Shown here one piece after another: positions 34,980-44,394 of a stretch of 64,000 bases of DNA. Source of the stretch: Oscillospiraceae bacterium. Its GTDB lineage: Bacteria; Bacillota; Clostridia; Oscillospirales; Acutalibacteraceae. The position numbers were made by a program, and so were the translations under genes. Location of the stretch: positions 1 through 64,000 of the forward strand of contig SVPV01000003.1 in NCBI GenBank assembly GCA_015065725.1. The letters are read 5' to 3'. Below the pieces are notes generated by a model that saw nothing but the letters and a program-made list of their open reading frames with translations, made no database searches and was not told where the DNA came from. Each line of letters begins with the position of its first letter. Within the stretch, counting starts at the first letter, position 1.

Positions 34980-35690
34980 TTAATAATAAATTCTTTTTCC
35001 AAAAAGTGCAGTTCCAAGGCGTATTAAATTAGCACCCTCTTCAACTGCAATATCAAAATCGTCAGACATTCCCATTGAAAGAATATCCATACTACTATTA
35101 TCTATTTTTTTATCACCAATGTCAATAAAGAGTTTGTACATTTCTTTAAAATATTGGCGATTATCTTCGGGGTTTTCACAAATAGGCGGAATTGCCATTA
35201 AACCTTTAATCGAAATATTATCATATTTGCTGATTTCCATAACCGCATCTAATACTTCGTCGGAAGCAAAACCCGATTTACTTTCCTCATTTCCAATATT
35301 AACCTCTAAAAGTATATCAATATGTCGGTTGTTTTTTACTGCCTGCTTTGAAATTTCGGCGGCGAGCTTTAATGAATGCACTGAATGTATAAGCTCAACA
35401 CGGTTAATAATGTCCTTTACCTTGTTGGTTTGAAGATGTCCGATAAAATGCTTATGTACTGGGGAAATCATATCGTATTTTGACAAAAACTCTTGCACTC
35501 GGTTTTCACCAATAAAATTAATTCCCTTAGATATTGCGTAATTTATTGTATCTACATCAACCGTTTTTGTAGCCGCAAGCAAAATAACATCACTAGGTGA
35601 TTTATTGGTCTTTAAAAGGGCTTTGTCAAGCTTTTCGAGTATTGTTTTATAGTTAGCATCAAACTCTTTAGCCGACAACTTTTCCATCAT
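34980..35690 (-). CDS. PLP homeostasis protein (YggS/PLPBP family)
   Basis: A 236-aa single-domain alanine-racemase-fold protein. The PLP Lys is Lys42 in LLAATKTVDVD; GENRVQEFLSKYD, FIGHLQTNK and SMGMSDDFDIAVEEGANLIRLGTALFG are diagnostic. It buffers pyridoxal phosphate. It neighbours sepF as in many Gram-positives. The start at 35690 overlaps the end of the HlyD-like gene by 23 nt, with GGGAGG upstream. Confidence 0.94.
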   Translation of the reverse strand: MMEKLSAKEFDANYKTILEKLDKALLKTNKSPSDVILLAATKTVDVDTINYAISKGINFIGENRVQEFLSKYDMISPVHKHFIGHLQTNKVKDIINRVELIHSVHSLKLAAEISKQAVKNNRHIDILLEVNIGNEESKSGFASDEVLDAVMEISKYDNISIKGLMAIPPICENPEDNRQYFKEMYKLFIDIGDKKIDNSSMDILSMGMSDDFDIAVEEGANLIRLGTALFGKRIYY

Positions 35691-36873
35691 ATAAATTCCT
35701 CCCTTTTACAACAACCTCATCATACAGTCTTAAAACCTTATCAACGCTTGTTTGCTGTTCGCAGATAATAAAATCATCGTTTGAATAAATTACATTAACC
35801 GGCACAAATTCAAGAGTTATTCCGCTTAATACATAAACACCTGTTTGACCGTCAAGTACTCGAAGTGATTTTTTAGGTAATTTTAGTCCTTTATATGTTG
35901 AATTTACAACGGTCATACTGCCTGTCCGCATATAAGCAATTTCACTGTTCATTTGCTGGCAAGAATAAATTACCACCGCACTGTCGTTATCGCTTGAAAG
36001 ATTAATTTGTTTTACCGTAACAGAAAGCGTAGGACTTGATTTTAAATTTGTAGATATAAGAAGATTATCGCCTACTTTATACTTTAGTGAATCGTTAAGC
36101 GAAACTTTAGCGGCAATATACCATTCATAGTCTGAAACAATTTTGCCAATTGCATTATTAGACTTTTCTTGAGGTGTTAAATCTTTAAGAAATTCCGGTG
36201 TAACAGCGTCTAGATTTTGAGCAGAAAAAACATTTTCATAACCGTCAATACTAGAAATAAAGTATCCTGATTGCTCTGCTTTTATAGAACCGATTGGGTT
36301 AGGCAAGGACTGATTAAGCTCTGTCAACTCTGCATTAAGTGAGGAAAGTTGTTCACTAAAATCTGTTTGTTCGCCCGTAATCATTTGTTGACGGTTAATA
36401 GACAGTAAATAATTTTTCTCAAGCTCGGGCATATTTTGATAATTGCCATGGGTACTACTGTAAATCATATCGTTAACTGCAGTCTTTACACGGTTTGTAA
36501 TCAAATCAAGGTCGGCAGCCTTTTTGGCATTGTATGCCTCTAAATCTTCGATATCAGCAATTTGACTCTTTAAAGCATTAATCTGTGTAACCATAACAGA
36601 TGCATTTTTACTGTCATATATCTGTGCGATTACTCCATTTTTTGAAACACGTAGACCGTCATCAACCATAAAATGTAAAACACTGTTTGAATCGGCTGTT
36701 ACAATCGTTTCATTTCTAATAATATGCCCTGTAATCTCAATACCGTCAGAATATTCGTAATACTCGGCACTTTGTGTAACTATAGGCTTAAAAAGCGAAG
36801 AATACACCTGATGAAATATGAAAATTAAGGCAAATATAACAACAATAATTTTTATAGCCTTGTAGTTCCCCAT
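35668..36873 (-). CDS. HlyD/membrane-fusion-protein-like membrane-anchored protein
   Basis: A 401-aa protein with a single N-terminal membrane segment (about 7-27) and a large outward-facing part. That part has a lipoyl/barrel-sandwich-like first half (ETIVTADSNSVLHFMVDDGLRV, then VIAQIYDS), a predicted coiled coil (about 115-200), the second barrel half (IKAEQSGYFISSIDGYE), a beta-barrel region and a final conserved block ending VVVKGRNLYDGKVV. This is the order of HlyD-type adaptors, but no transporter gene is nearby. It lies between miaA (its ATG overlaps the miaA stop) and yggS-sepF. A role in cell-envelope or division biology is inferred only from the neighbours. Confidence 0.78.
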   Translation of the reverse strand: MGNYKAIKIIVVIFALIFIFHQVYSSLFKPIVTQSAEYYEYSDGIEITGHIIRNETIVTADSNSVLHFMVDDGLRVSKNGVIAQIYDSKNASVMVTQINALKSQIADIEDLEAYNAKKAADLDLITNRVKTAVNDMIYSSTHGNYQNMPELEKNYLLSINRQQMITGEQTDFSEQLSSLNAELTELNQSLPNPIGSIKAEQSGYFISSIDGYENVFSAQNLDAVTPEFLKDLTPQEKSNNAIGKIVSDYEWYIAAKVSLNDSLKYKVGDNLLISTNLKSSPTLSVTVKQINLSSDNDSAVVIYSCQQMNSEIAYMRTGSMTVVNSTYKGLKLPKKSLRVLDGQTGVYVLSGITLEFVPVNVIYSNDDFIICEQQTSVDKVLRLYDEVVVKGRNLYDGKVVG

Positions 36874-37805
36874 TATTTCATCTCCGTTTCTATAATTTTT
36901 ATAGCATCAGCTAAAACATTGTCGGTTTCATCTGAATAAATCCAATTAATTCTTTGGTCTTTTGTAAACCAAGTAAGTTGCCTTTTGGCATAACGTCTTG
37001 TAGCACGCTTGAGGTTCTCGGTAGCGGTATCAAGGTCACACTCGCCTAAAATATACGGTATTAATTCCTTGTGACCAATAGCTTGTGCAGCACCGTCACC
37101 TTGTTTTAATGAAAGATATTTTTTAGCCTCGTTTAAAATACCGTTTTCAATCATTAAATCAACACGCCGATTTATTCTATCATAAAGTTTTTCGCGGTCT
37201 TTATAATTTATGCCGATAATTATCGGTTTATAGGGTAACTCGGTTTGACGGGAGAGCAAATTTTGCTCGGTAAAGGTTTTGCCTGTAAGCTTATAAACCT
37301 CAATTGCCCGTATAATTCGGCGTTTGTTGTTTTGATGAAGCTTCATAGCAGCCTCGGGGTCAAAAGATGCTAAAACCGAAAGCATATACTCAGCACCCTT
37401 TTCGTCCATTTCTTTTTCCAGTTCAATTCTGATTGTTTCATTTTCCTCTTGTTCAGTAAACTGAATGTTGTCTACAAGAGAATTAATATATAACCCAGTT
37501 CCGCCTACCACAATACAGTTTTTGCCGCTTTCTAAAATTTTATTAATTTTATCACGTGCAAGTACCAAATAATCAGCTACGGTGAAACTTTCATTAAGCT
37601 CCAAAAACTCAATAAGATGGTGTTTAACACCTTTTTTTTCAGCTTCGGTTGGAGCGGCAGATGCAATACTAATCCCTTTATAAATCTGCATGGAATCTGC
37701 TGACACTATTTCGGCATTATATTTTAAAGCAAGCTCTACGGCAAGTGAGGTTTTACCCGACGCAGTAGGACCTACAACAAAAATCACAAAATTATTTTTA
37801 CTCAT
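36873..37805 (-). CDS. miaA: tRNA dimethylallyltransferase
   Basis: A 310-aa enzyme that transfers a dimethylallyl group to A37 of tRNAs reading UNN codons. The P-loop GPTASGKTSLAVELA is at the N-terminus, SADSMQIYKG and VVGGTGLYI follow, and AIGHKELIPYI and RRYAKRQLTWF are near the C-terminus. miaB, for the next modification step, lies in the same run. It overlaps the end of mutL by 4 nt. Confidence 0.96.
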   Translation of the reverse strand: MSKNNFVIFVVGPTASGKTSLAVELALKYNAEIVSADSMQIYKGISIASAAPTEAEKKGVKHHLIEFLELNESFTVADYLVLARDKINKILESGKNCIVVGGTGLYINSLVDNIQFTEQEENETIRIELEKEMDEKGAEYMLSVLASFDPEAAMKLHQNNKRRIIRAIEVYKLTGKTFTEQNLLSRQTELPYKPIIIGINYKDREKLYDRINRRVDLMIENGILNEAKKYLSLKQGDGAAQAIGHKELIPYILGECDLDTATENLKRATRRYAKRQLTWFTKDQRINWIYSDETDNVLADAIKIIETEMK

Positions 37806-39706
37806 TGTATTCTGCCAAACTGCTTTTCAAGGTCAATCTTTTTAAGTTCATAAGCTACAGGACGACCGTGAGGACAATACATTACATCCTTATCAAACAA
37901 AACTCTTTTAGCTAAATCCAAAAGTTCGATATTTGTTGTATGATAACCTGCCTTAATTGCAGCTTTGCAGGCAACGGTATGATAAAGGCGGTCTAACGCC
38001 TCAATCTCTACGTTGTTTTTTACAAGCAATGCCTCGGCAACCTCGTTTATAACAGCTATAACATCTTCTTTTAAAAGCGTCGACGGTACTGCACGAACTA
38101 TAATACTCGAATTACCGAAATCCTCAACTTCAAAACCCGATTTTTCAAGTAATTCAACATTTGAAATTAAAGCTTCGTGTTCTAATTTTGAAAGTCTTAC
38201 AGTTACCGGTGCTAAAAGCTGCTGAGTTTCTGCAGTTTGCTCCTTTTTAAGTTTGTTAAATAAAATTCTTTCATGTGCGGCATGTTTATCAATCATAAAA
38301 ATACTGTTTTCACATTCCACAACTATATATGTGCGAAAAGCCTCACCGATTAGGCGAATTTCGGGTAATTCCTCCTCTAAAACAGATTCGACATTTTCGA
38401 CTTCACTATCATCATCTACTACTATATCAATATCAACAGTATATTTTTTATTATTTGAAAAACTGCTATCATCAACATTATTTTTTTCAAAAATAACTTG
38501 GGGTGCTGTTAATGACACGTTTTCCACATTTTCTCTATAAAAAGGTGGAATATTAGAACCATTCAAACGTGAAGATTTGGTTACAGTCTCTACCTCTTTT
38601 TTAACAACAGGAATTTCTACAGTTGGCAGTTTTTCTTGTTTATATTCTGCATTTTGTTTATTAAAATTAGGTAAAACCGCCTTGTTTACAGGTTTTATTT
38701 CTATTGAGGGTCTTGTATCGCCTAAATTAATAGCGTTTTTAACGGCGTAAAAAACGGTATCAAATATACGTTTTTCATCTGCAAAGCGGATTTCTGTTTT
38801 AGCAGGGTGAACATTTACATCAACGGTGTCGAACGGAACCTCTACATTGATTACAAATGCGGGGAATTTTCCTACCATAGCACTGTTTTTATATGCTTGC
38901 TCTACGGCGGCTGTAACAGTACCCGAATGCACAAGACGTGAATTTAAAAATGTATACTGCCCTGCCCTTGATTGACGACAAAAGACAGGCTTACAAATAA
39001 ATCCAGAAACTTTTACACCACTGTTTTCTGAATTTACAGGAATTAAGGATTTAGAAAAATCTCTGCCAAGAACGCTATATATAGCGGATTCCAGCTTACC
39101 GTCACCCGTAGTAGAAAGTGTCTGCTTACCGTCGCGTATCAGTTTAAAGGAGATTTCAGGATGAGAAATTGCAAGTCGGTCAATAACCGATGCTACTGCA
39201 TTACCCTCCGAAACATCCTTTTTAAGAAATTTCATACGTGCAGGTGTGTTGTAAAACAAATCTCTAACTACAATCGTTGTACCCTCAGGACAGCCCGATT
39301 CTTCATATAAAGTTTCTTTTCCACCCTCAATTAAATAATGAGTACCAATATCACTATTGGGTGTTCGCGTAAACATTTCAATTTTTGAAACAGATGAAGT
39401 AGCCGCAAGTGCTTCACCGCGAAAGCCAAGTGTTGCTATGCTATCTAAATCTCTATCGGTTGAAATTTTACTTGTTGCATGACGCATAAAGGCAAGCGGA
39501 ACATCCTCAAAAGAAATTCCGCAACCGTTATCGGTTATTCGCATATAAAGTATACCGCCGCGTTGTATTTCAACGGTGATTCTTGTAGCACCTGCATCAA
39601 TAGAGTTTTCAACAAGCTCTTTTATTACAGAAGCAGGACGTTCAACAACCTCACCGGCGGCGATAAGCTCTGAAATATGTAGTGGTAGCAAATTAATTTT
39701 TGGCAT
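37802..39706 (-). CDS. mutL: DNA mismatch repair protein MutL
   Basis: A 634-aa GHKL ATPase. N-terminal motifs are ELVENSIDAGATRI, TDNGCGIS and TLGFRGEALAATSSV. A linker of low conservation (about 330-440) follows. The C-terminal endonuclease domain has DKHAAHERILFNK, ACKAAIKAG and CPHGRPVAYEL. The metal-site motif usually read DQHA(x)2E(x)4E has Lys at the second position and Asn in place of the last Glu. I start at ATG 39706, as the family begins MPKIN; a GTG four codons earlier (39718) is possible. It follows mutS closely. Confidence 0.95.
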   Translation of the reverse strand: MPKINLLPLHISELIAAGEVVERPASVIKELVENSIDAGATRITVEIQRGGILYMRITDNGCGISFEDVPLAFMRHATSKISTDRDLDSIATLGFRGEALAATSSVSKIEMFTRTPNSDIGTHYLIEGGKETLYEESGCPEGTTIVVRDLFYNTPARMKFLKKDVSEGNAVASVIDRLAISHPEISFKLIRDGKQTLSTTGDGKLESAIYSVLGRDFSKSLIPVNSENSGVKVSGFICKPVFCRQSRAGQYTFLNSRLVHSGTVTAAVEQAYKNSAMVGKFPAFVINVEVPFDTVDVNVHPAKTEIRFADEKRIFDTVFYAVKNAINLGDTRPSIEIKPVNKAVLPNFNKQNAEYKQEKLPTVEIPVVKKEVETVTKSSRLNGSNIPPFYRENVENVSLTAPQVIFEKNNVDDSSFSNNKKYTVDIDIVVDDDSEVENVESVLEEELPEIRLIGEAFRTYIVVECENSIFMIDKHAAHERILFNKLKKEQTAETQQLLAPVTVRLSKLEHEALISNVELLEKSGFEVEDFGNSSIIVRAVPSTLLKEDVIAVINEVAEALLVKNNVEIEALDRLYHTVACKAAIKAGYHTTNIELLDLAKRVLFDKDVMYCPHGRPVAYELKKIDLEKQFGRIQ

Positions 39707-39721
39707 AATTTCACTCACTAA

Positions 39722-42319
39722 TTATATAGATTTTGCTTTGTTAACTAAATCAAATAAAATACCCATTGCCTCAATCGGCGTAAGTGTATTTACATCAATC
39801 GCCTGCATTTCATGTAATAAATCGCAAGCAGACTGTGATTCAATAGAAATTTGTGCATCAGGCGAAGCGGCAGTACGGTAGGTAATAATTCCCTCTTCCT
39901 CGGTCTGTTTTAGAATTGCTTTTGCACGATCAATAACCGAGTTTGGTATACCGCTTAACTTTGCTACTTCGATACCGTAGCTGTCGTCGGCACCGCCGCG
40001 TACAATACGGCGTAAGAAAATAATATCATCGCCACGTTTTTTAACGGCTATGTTATAGTTTTTGACCCCTTTAAGCTCGTTTTCCATTTCGGTAAGCTCG
40101 TGATAGTGGGTGGCGAAAAGTGCCTTAGCACCTATTTTACGGCGGTCTGCAACGTATTCGAGTACAGCTCTTGCTATAGACATACCGTCAAATGTCGATG
40201 TACCTCTGCCTATTTCGTCTAATATTAAAAGACTGTTTTTGGTGGCGTTTTTAAGTATATCGGCAACCTCACTCATTTCAACCATAAAGGTTGACTTGCC
40301 GGATGCTAAATCGTCCGACGCTCCTACCCTTGTAAAAATTGCATCTACTATACCTATTTCCGCCATTTCAGCAGGTACAAAAGAACCAATCTGTGCCATT
40401 AGGGTAATTAATGCTACTTGACGCATATATGTTGATTTACCTGCCATATTAGGACCAGTAATAATAGCACATCTATTATCGTTTAAATCTAAGAAAGTAT
40501 CGTTAGCGACAAATGGCGTTGAGGTCAACTGCTCAACTACGGGGTGTCTTCCCGATTTAATGTTTATAGCACCGTTATTATTAACTAAAGGACGGCAATA
40601 ATCGTTATCAGCCGCAACGTTGGCTAGTGAACACAAAACATCAAGCGAAGCTATAGCCGATGCCGTAGTTTGAATACGGGCAATTTCGGCAGATACTTTT
40701 TCCCTGATATTATTAAAAATCTCATATTCTAACTGAAAAACCCTGTCTTTTGCGGTTAGAACTCTAGTTTCTAGGTTTTTCAGTTCTTCGGTGATATAAC
40801 GCTCACAATTAGTCAGGGTTTGCTTGCGAATATAATTTTCAGGCACTTTATCAAGGAAAGAATTTGTAACCTCAATATAATAACCGAAAACCTTATTATA
40901 ACGAACGCGTAGATTTTTAATACCTGTTTTTTCACGCTCGCTAGTTTCAATTTCTGTAAGATAGCCTGCACCGTTTTTCATATCAGAGCGAAGTATATCA
41001 ACCTCGTTGTTGTAGCCATCCTTAATAAGACCGCCCTCACGCAAGGTTATAGGTGCCTCTTCATAAATAGCGTCATCAATTAGGGTAAAAATATCTTCAA
41101 GTGCGTCAATATCATTATGAATTGACTTTAAAAGTCTGCTGTTTACATTAGCTAAAAGCTCTTTAATTATCGGGAATTTATGTGCAGTAGCTGATAGTGA
41201 CAATAAATCACGGGCATTAGCGTTACCGTAAACTATTTTTGACATAATACGCTCAACGTCACGAATACCGCTTAAATACTCGCACGCCTCACAACGCATT
41301 ATGGTGTTAGAGCATAATTCCTCAACAGCGTTTTGGCGAAGACTGATTTCTGCAATAGATTTTAGCGGTTTTTCAACCCAACCTCTAATAAGGCGTTTGC
41401 CCATAGCAGTCTTTGTCTTATCAAGCACCCATAAAAGCGAGCCTTTTTTAGATTTTGAACGCATAGTTTCGCTGATTTCAAGGTTTCTAGCTGCGGTCAT
41501 ATCAAGTCGCATATACTGTGACGCTGTATAAATATTAATGCTATTAATAAGCATCTCGCCGGTTATTGCGGTTTCATTTATGTATTCAATAGAAGCACCT
41601 AAAGCCGCCTCGGAAGCACTACCCTTTGTTATGTTTAAATTTTCAGAGCTTACGACCGAGAACTTTTTGAGAATTAGTGGACGGGTGTTTGAAGATAAAA
41701 AGCTATCCTTTGAACGAATAGTAACTAATCCCTCATAATTCTGCTTTAAAAATTCCGATAACATTGGGAATTGCTTATATTGTTCGGTAATCAAAAGCTC
41801 ACTTGGGGCAAAACGCATTAATTCATTTACAATACCGCTACCGTTATCCTCGGCAGGAATTTCGGTAATGTGACACTCACCCGTAGAAACATCGGTAAAA
41901 CAAAAACCAAAAGTGCTGTCTTTTATTGCTACGGCTGCCAAAAAGTTGTTTTTAGATTCATCAAGCATAGAATCCTCAAGAACAGTACCTGGTGTAATAA
42001 CACGAATCACATCGCGACGTACAAGTCCCTTTGCTTTTTGAGGGTCCTCGGTCTGCTCGCAAATAGCAACCTTATAACCGCGTTCAACCAAACGGGAAAT
42101 ATAACCCTCACAGCTATGAAAAGGAACGCCGCACATTGGTGCCCTTTCTTCAAGACCGCAATCCTTACCGGTTAAGGTTAAATCCAACTCCGCCGATACG
42201 GTTTTAGCATCCTCAAAAAACATTTCATAAAAGTCACCTAATCTGAAAAAAAGGATACTGTCCTCATATTTAGATTTAATTTCCATATACTGACGCATCA
42301 TTGGAGATAGTTCAGCCAT
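39722..42319 (-). CDS. mutS: DNA mismatch repair protein MutS
   Basis: An 865-aa mismatch-recognition ATPase. The N-terminal domain contains FFRLGDFYEMFFEDA (the Phe-x-Glu mismatch probe), the core and clamp domains occupy the middle, and the ATPase has GPNMAGKSTYMRQ, the STFMVEMSEV signature, LLILDEIGRGTSTFDG and ATHYHEL. GGGGTG lies before the ATG. It is co-transcribed with mutL and ylbF. Confidence 0.97.
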   Translation of the reverse strand: MAELSPMMRQYMEIKSKYEDSILFFRLGDFYEMFFEDAKTVSAELDLTLTGKDCGLEERAPMCGVPFHSCEGYISRLVERGYKVAICEQTEDPQKAKGLVRRDVIRVITPGTVLEDSMLDESKNNFLAAVAIKDSTFGFCFTDVSTGECHITEIPAEDNGSGIVNELMRFAPSELLITEQYKQFPMLSEFLKQNYEGLVTIRSKDSFLSSNTRPLILKKFSVVSSENLNITKGSASEAALGASIEYINETAITGEMLINSINIYTASQYMRLDMTAARNLEISETMRSKSKKGSLLWVLDKTKTAMGKRLIRGWVEKPLKSIAEISLRQNAVEELCSNTIMRCEACEYLSGIRDVERIMSKIVYGNANARDLLSLSATAHKFPIIKELLANVNSRLLKSIHNDIDALEDIFTLIDDAIYEEAPITLREGGLIKDGYNNEVDILRSDMKNGAGYLTEIETSEREKTGIKNLRVRYNKVFGYYIEVTNSFLDKVPENYIRKQTLTNCERYITEELKNLETRVLTAKDRVFQLEYEIFNNIREKVSAEIARIQTTASAIASLDVLCSLANVAADNDYCRPLVNNNGAINIKSGRHPVVEQLTSTPFVANDTFLDLNDNRCAIITGPNMAGKSTYMRQVALITLMAQIGSFVPAEMAEIGIVDAIFTRVGASDDLASGKSTFMVEMSEVADILKNATKNSLLILDEIGRGTSTFDGMSIARAVLEYVADRRKIGAKALFATHYHELTEMENELKGVKNYNIAVKKRGDDIIFLRRIVRGGADDSYGIEVAKLSGIPNSVIDRAKAILKQTEEEGIITYRTAASPDAQISIESQSACDLLHEMQAIDVNTLTPIEAMGILFDLVNKAKSI

Positions 42320-42357
42320 TATTTCACCCCATAAAATAGTAAAATTGAGTTAGTTAA

Positions 42358-42765
42358 TTAATGGCAACCGCCACAGGTTGAACAGCTACCTGAACAAGAG
42401 TGTGTTTCTGGCTCACAGGTCTTGGGGTCTGCACCCTCAACGCACTGTGCGATAACACTGTCAATTTCGCCTAACATACCGTCAAGCTCTGCTTTTGCGG
42501 CGTTATACTCAGCCATAGCGGGACTTGACATAATTTCCATATAAGTTTTTCTCATTTTTTCATTAAGTTCTTTAACTTTTTCGTCATCCTGCTCTTCACT
42601 AGACATAGCGGCATCAATTTGCATACGAATTAAGTTAAATTCTTTAATAGAATTTTGTAAAGCTTCATCATTATCATTGTCAAGCTTTGCCTTTGCGTAG
42701 CGTATAAAACGCTCGTCCTGTTGCATAGCCTCGCCTAAATTTCTAACTGCATCTAAAACTGTCAT
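42358..42765 (-). CDS. YlbF/YmcA-family protein with Cys-rich C-terminal tail
   Basis: A 135-aa, mostly helical protein (residues 1-110) of the YlbF/YmcA family, whose B. subtilis members form the RicAFT complex affecting RNase Y, competence and sporulation. After the helical body the tail has six Cys (CVEGADPKTCEPETHSCSG, then CSTCGGCH), a likely metal or Fe-S site; RicAFT carries 4Fe-4S clusters. GAGG precedes the ATG. It sits between miaB and mutS, a recurrent clostridial position. Confidence 0.85.
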   Translation of the reverse strand: MTVLDAVRNLGEAMQQDERFIRYAKAKLDNDNDEALQNSIKEFNLIRMQIDAAMSSEEQDDEKVKELNEKMRKTYMEIMSSPAMAEYNAAKAELDGMLGEIDSVIAQCVEGADPKTCEPETHSCSGSCSTCGGCH

Positions 42766-42792
42766 TATAAAAACCTCTTTTAAAATAATTTT

Positions 42793-44196
42793 TTATTCTA
42801 CTACTGTACCCTTAAGTACTTTTGTATAAGAATCAATTTTTACATTAATAAGTTGTCCTGTTAAATCAGAAGCACTCTCGAACTGAACAACATGCATACC
42901 GTCTGTTCTTCCTGAATACAAACCGTCACCTATGGCTTCTTCACATAAAACTCTATATGTTTTACCAACGGTATTTTTAATTTTGCTCTCCCCGATTTCT
43001 TCTTGGAGTTTCAATAACTCATTAAACCATTTACCCTTTTCTTCGCGACTTATATTATCCTCCATCTTTGCGGCGGGTGTTCCCTCACGCGGTGAGAAAA
43101 TAAAGGTGAAAAGCGAAGTGTACTCTACTTCTTTTACAAGGGATAAGGTTTCGCAAAAATCCTCATAGGATTCACCGGGGAAACCTACAATAATATCGCT
43201 AGTGAGCGAAATATCGGGAATACGCTTTTTAGCTTCACTAATAAGATTTAAGTATGTCGCTCTATCGTAATGACGATTCATAGCCTTTAAAATTCTATCA
43301 GAACCGCTTTGGAACGGTAGGTGTAAATGCTTTGCAACCTTGTCGCAATCCTTGATAGTATCAAGCAATTCTAAAGTACAATCTTTAGGATGCGAGGTCA
43401 TAAAACGAATTCTAAAGTCACCCTCAATATCGTTTATACGGCGTAAAAGCTTTGCAAAATTAACGCCATGATCTTCACCCTTGCCGTAGGAATTAACATT
43501 TTGACCTAATAGCATTATTTCCTTAAAACCCGATTTTATCATTTTCTCGGCCTCAGCTACTACCTCTTCGGGATTTCGGGAACGCTCTCTACCTCTAACG
43601 TAAGGCACAATACAGTAGGTGCAAAAATTATTGCAACCGTACATTATAGGCAACCAACCCTTAAATGTACTGTCACGGCGTACGGGTACTCCCTCAACAA
43701 TTTCGCCGTTAGCTAAATCGGTTTCAAAAATTCTGTTACTGCCCGAAATACGCTTATAAATAAATTCAGGTAAGCGGTGCTGTACCTGTGTGCCAAAAAG
43801 AATGTCAACATATGGATAGCTTTTTTTAAAACGCTCTTTGACCTGCTCTTGCTGTACCATACAGCCACAAACGGCAATAAGCATACTAGGTTTTCTACGT
43901 TTATAATGCTTCATAGCACCGACATTACCGTAAACCCTGTCCTCAGCATGTCCGCGTACCGCACAGGTGTTAAAAAGCACAAAATCAGCCTCATCGATAT
44001 CGTCGGTAAAATCATATCCAATAAGCTCTAACAGGCCTTTAATACGCTCAGAATCACTAACGTTCTGCTGGCAACCGTAGGTTATAATATGAGCTTTTGG
44101 AGTATAGCCCAACTGTTCAAAAAGCAACGCCTTTGCCCTATTAGCATATTCGAATTGTTCGGTAGAAAAATGTTTTCCAATATCAAGAATATTCAA
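42793..44196 (-). CDS. miaB: tRNA-2-methylthio-N6-dimethylallyladenosine synthase
   Basis: A 467-aa radical-SAM methylthiotransferase acting after MiaA on A37. It contains the UPF0004 domain (ITYGCQQNVSDSER, NTCAVRGHAEDR, CGCMVQQ), the radical SAM cluster motif CNNFCTYCIVPYVRGRERSR and a C-terminal TRAM domain. The frame is open up to 44373, but I place the start at TTG 44196. AGGGAG lies nine bases upstream, the length then matches the family, and the promoter -10 (44239-44244) lies inside the longer version. It heads the 15-gene minus-strand run. Confidence 0.95.
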   Translation of the reverse strand: MNILDIGKHFSTEQFEYANRAKALLFEQLGYTPKAHIITYGCQQNVSDSERIKGLLELIGYDFTDDIDEADFVLFNTCAVRGHAEDRVYGNVGAMKHYKRRKPSMLIAVCGCMVQQEQVKERFKKSYPYVDILFGTQVQHRLPEFIYKRISGSNRIFETDLANGEIVEGVPVRRDSTFKGWLPIMYGCNNFCTYCIVPYVRGRERSRNPEEVVAEAEKMIKSGFKEIMLLGQNVNSYGKGEDHGVNFAKLLRRINDIEGDFRIRFMTSHPKDCTLELLDTIKDCDKVAKHLHLPFQSGSDRILKAMNRHYDRATYLNLISEAKKRIPDISLTSDIIVGFPGESYEDFCETLSLVKEVEYTSLFTFIFSPREGTPAAKMEDNISREEKGKWFNELLKLQEEIGESKIKNTVGKTYRVLCEEAIGDGLYSGRTDGMHVVQFESASDLTGQLINVKIDSYTKVLKGTVVE

Positions 44197-44238
44197 ATAA
44201 AAAAACTCCCTAAAATTGCGAATGTTTACAATATGATT

Positions 44239-44267
44239 ATTATAACTCATTTTACATCTTTGTGCAA
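44239..44267 (-). promoter_or_regulatory. Sigma-A promoter of the miaB operon
   Basis: On the minus strand: TTGCAC (44262-44267), a 17-nt spacer and consensus TATAAT (44239-44244). It is 43 nt upstream of the TTG start chosen for miaB. Confidence 0.8.
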
Positions 44268-44333
44268 GTGTTGTTACTAAAATTTTATATAAAATATATA
44301 TAATAAAAATAATAATATTTTGTAAATTTGGTA

Positions 44334-44362
44334 TTGTAATTTTTTTACTTTTGTGCGATAAT
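44334..44362 (+). promoter_or_regulatory. Sigma-A promoter of gltX-glnS-nif3
   Basis: TTGTAA (44334-44339), a 17-nt spacer and GATAAT (44357-44362), 33 nt upstream of the gltX GTG. It is divergent from the miaB promoter with about 70 bp between the two -35 boxes. No T-box leader is visible. Confidence 0.65.
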
Positions 44363-44394
44363 AAATCGAACATAATTTTGTTTGAGGTGTTAGA

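Noticed and set aside
39479..42175. Several plus-strand open frames of 60-140 codons opposite mutS, mutL and other genes
   Set aside because: They are antisense shadows of well-supported genes, lack ribosome binding sites and have low-complexity Ser/Ile/Leu-rich translations.
44197..44373. Extra 59 N-terminal residues of MiaB
   Set aside because: This stretch contains the promoter -10 and -35 and an AGGGAG site followed by TTG at the position giving the normal family length; the added residues are AT-driven and unlike MiaB.
44268..44394. T-box riboswitch before gltX
   Set aside because: The leader after the predicted start is only about 25 nt and no T-box sequence or terminator pair is visible.
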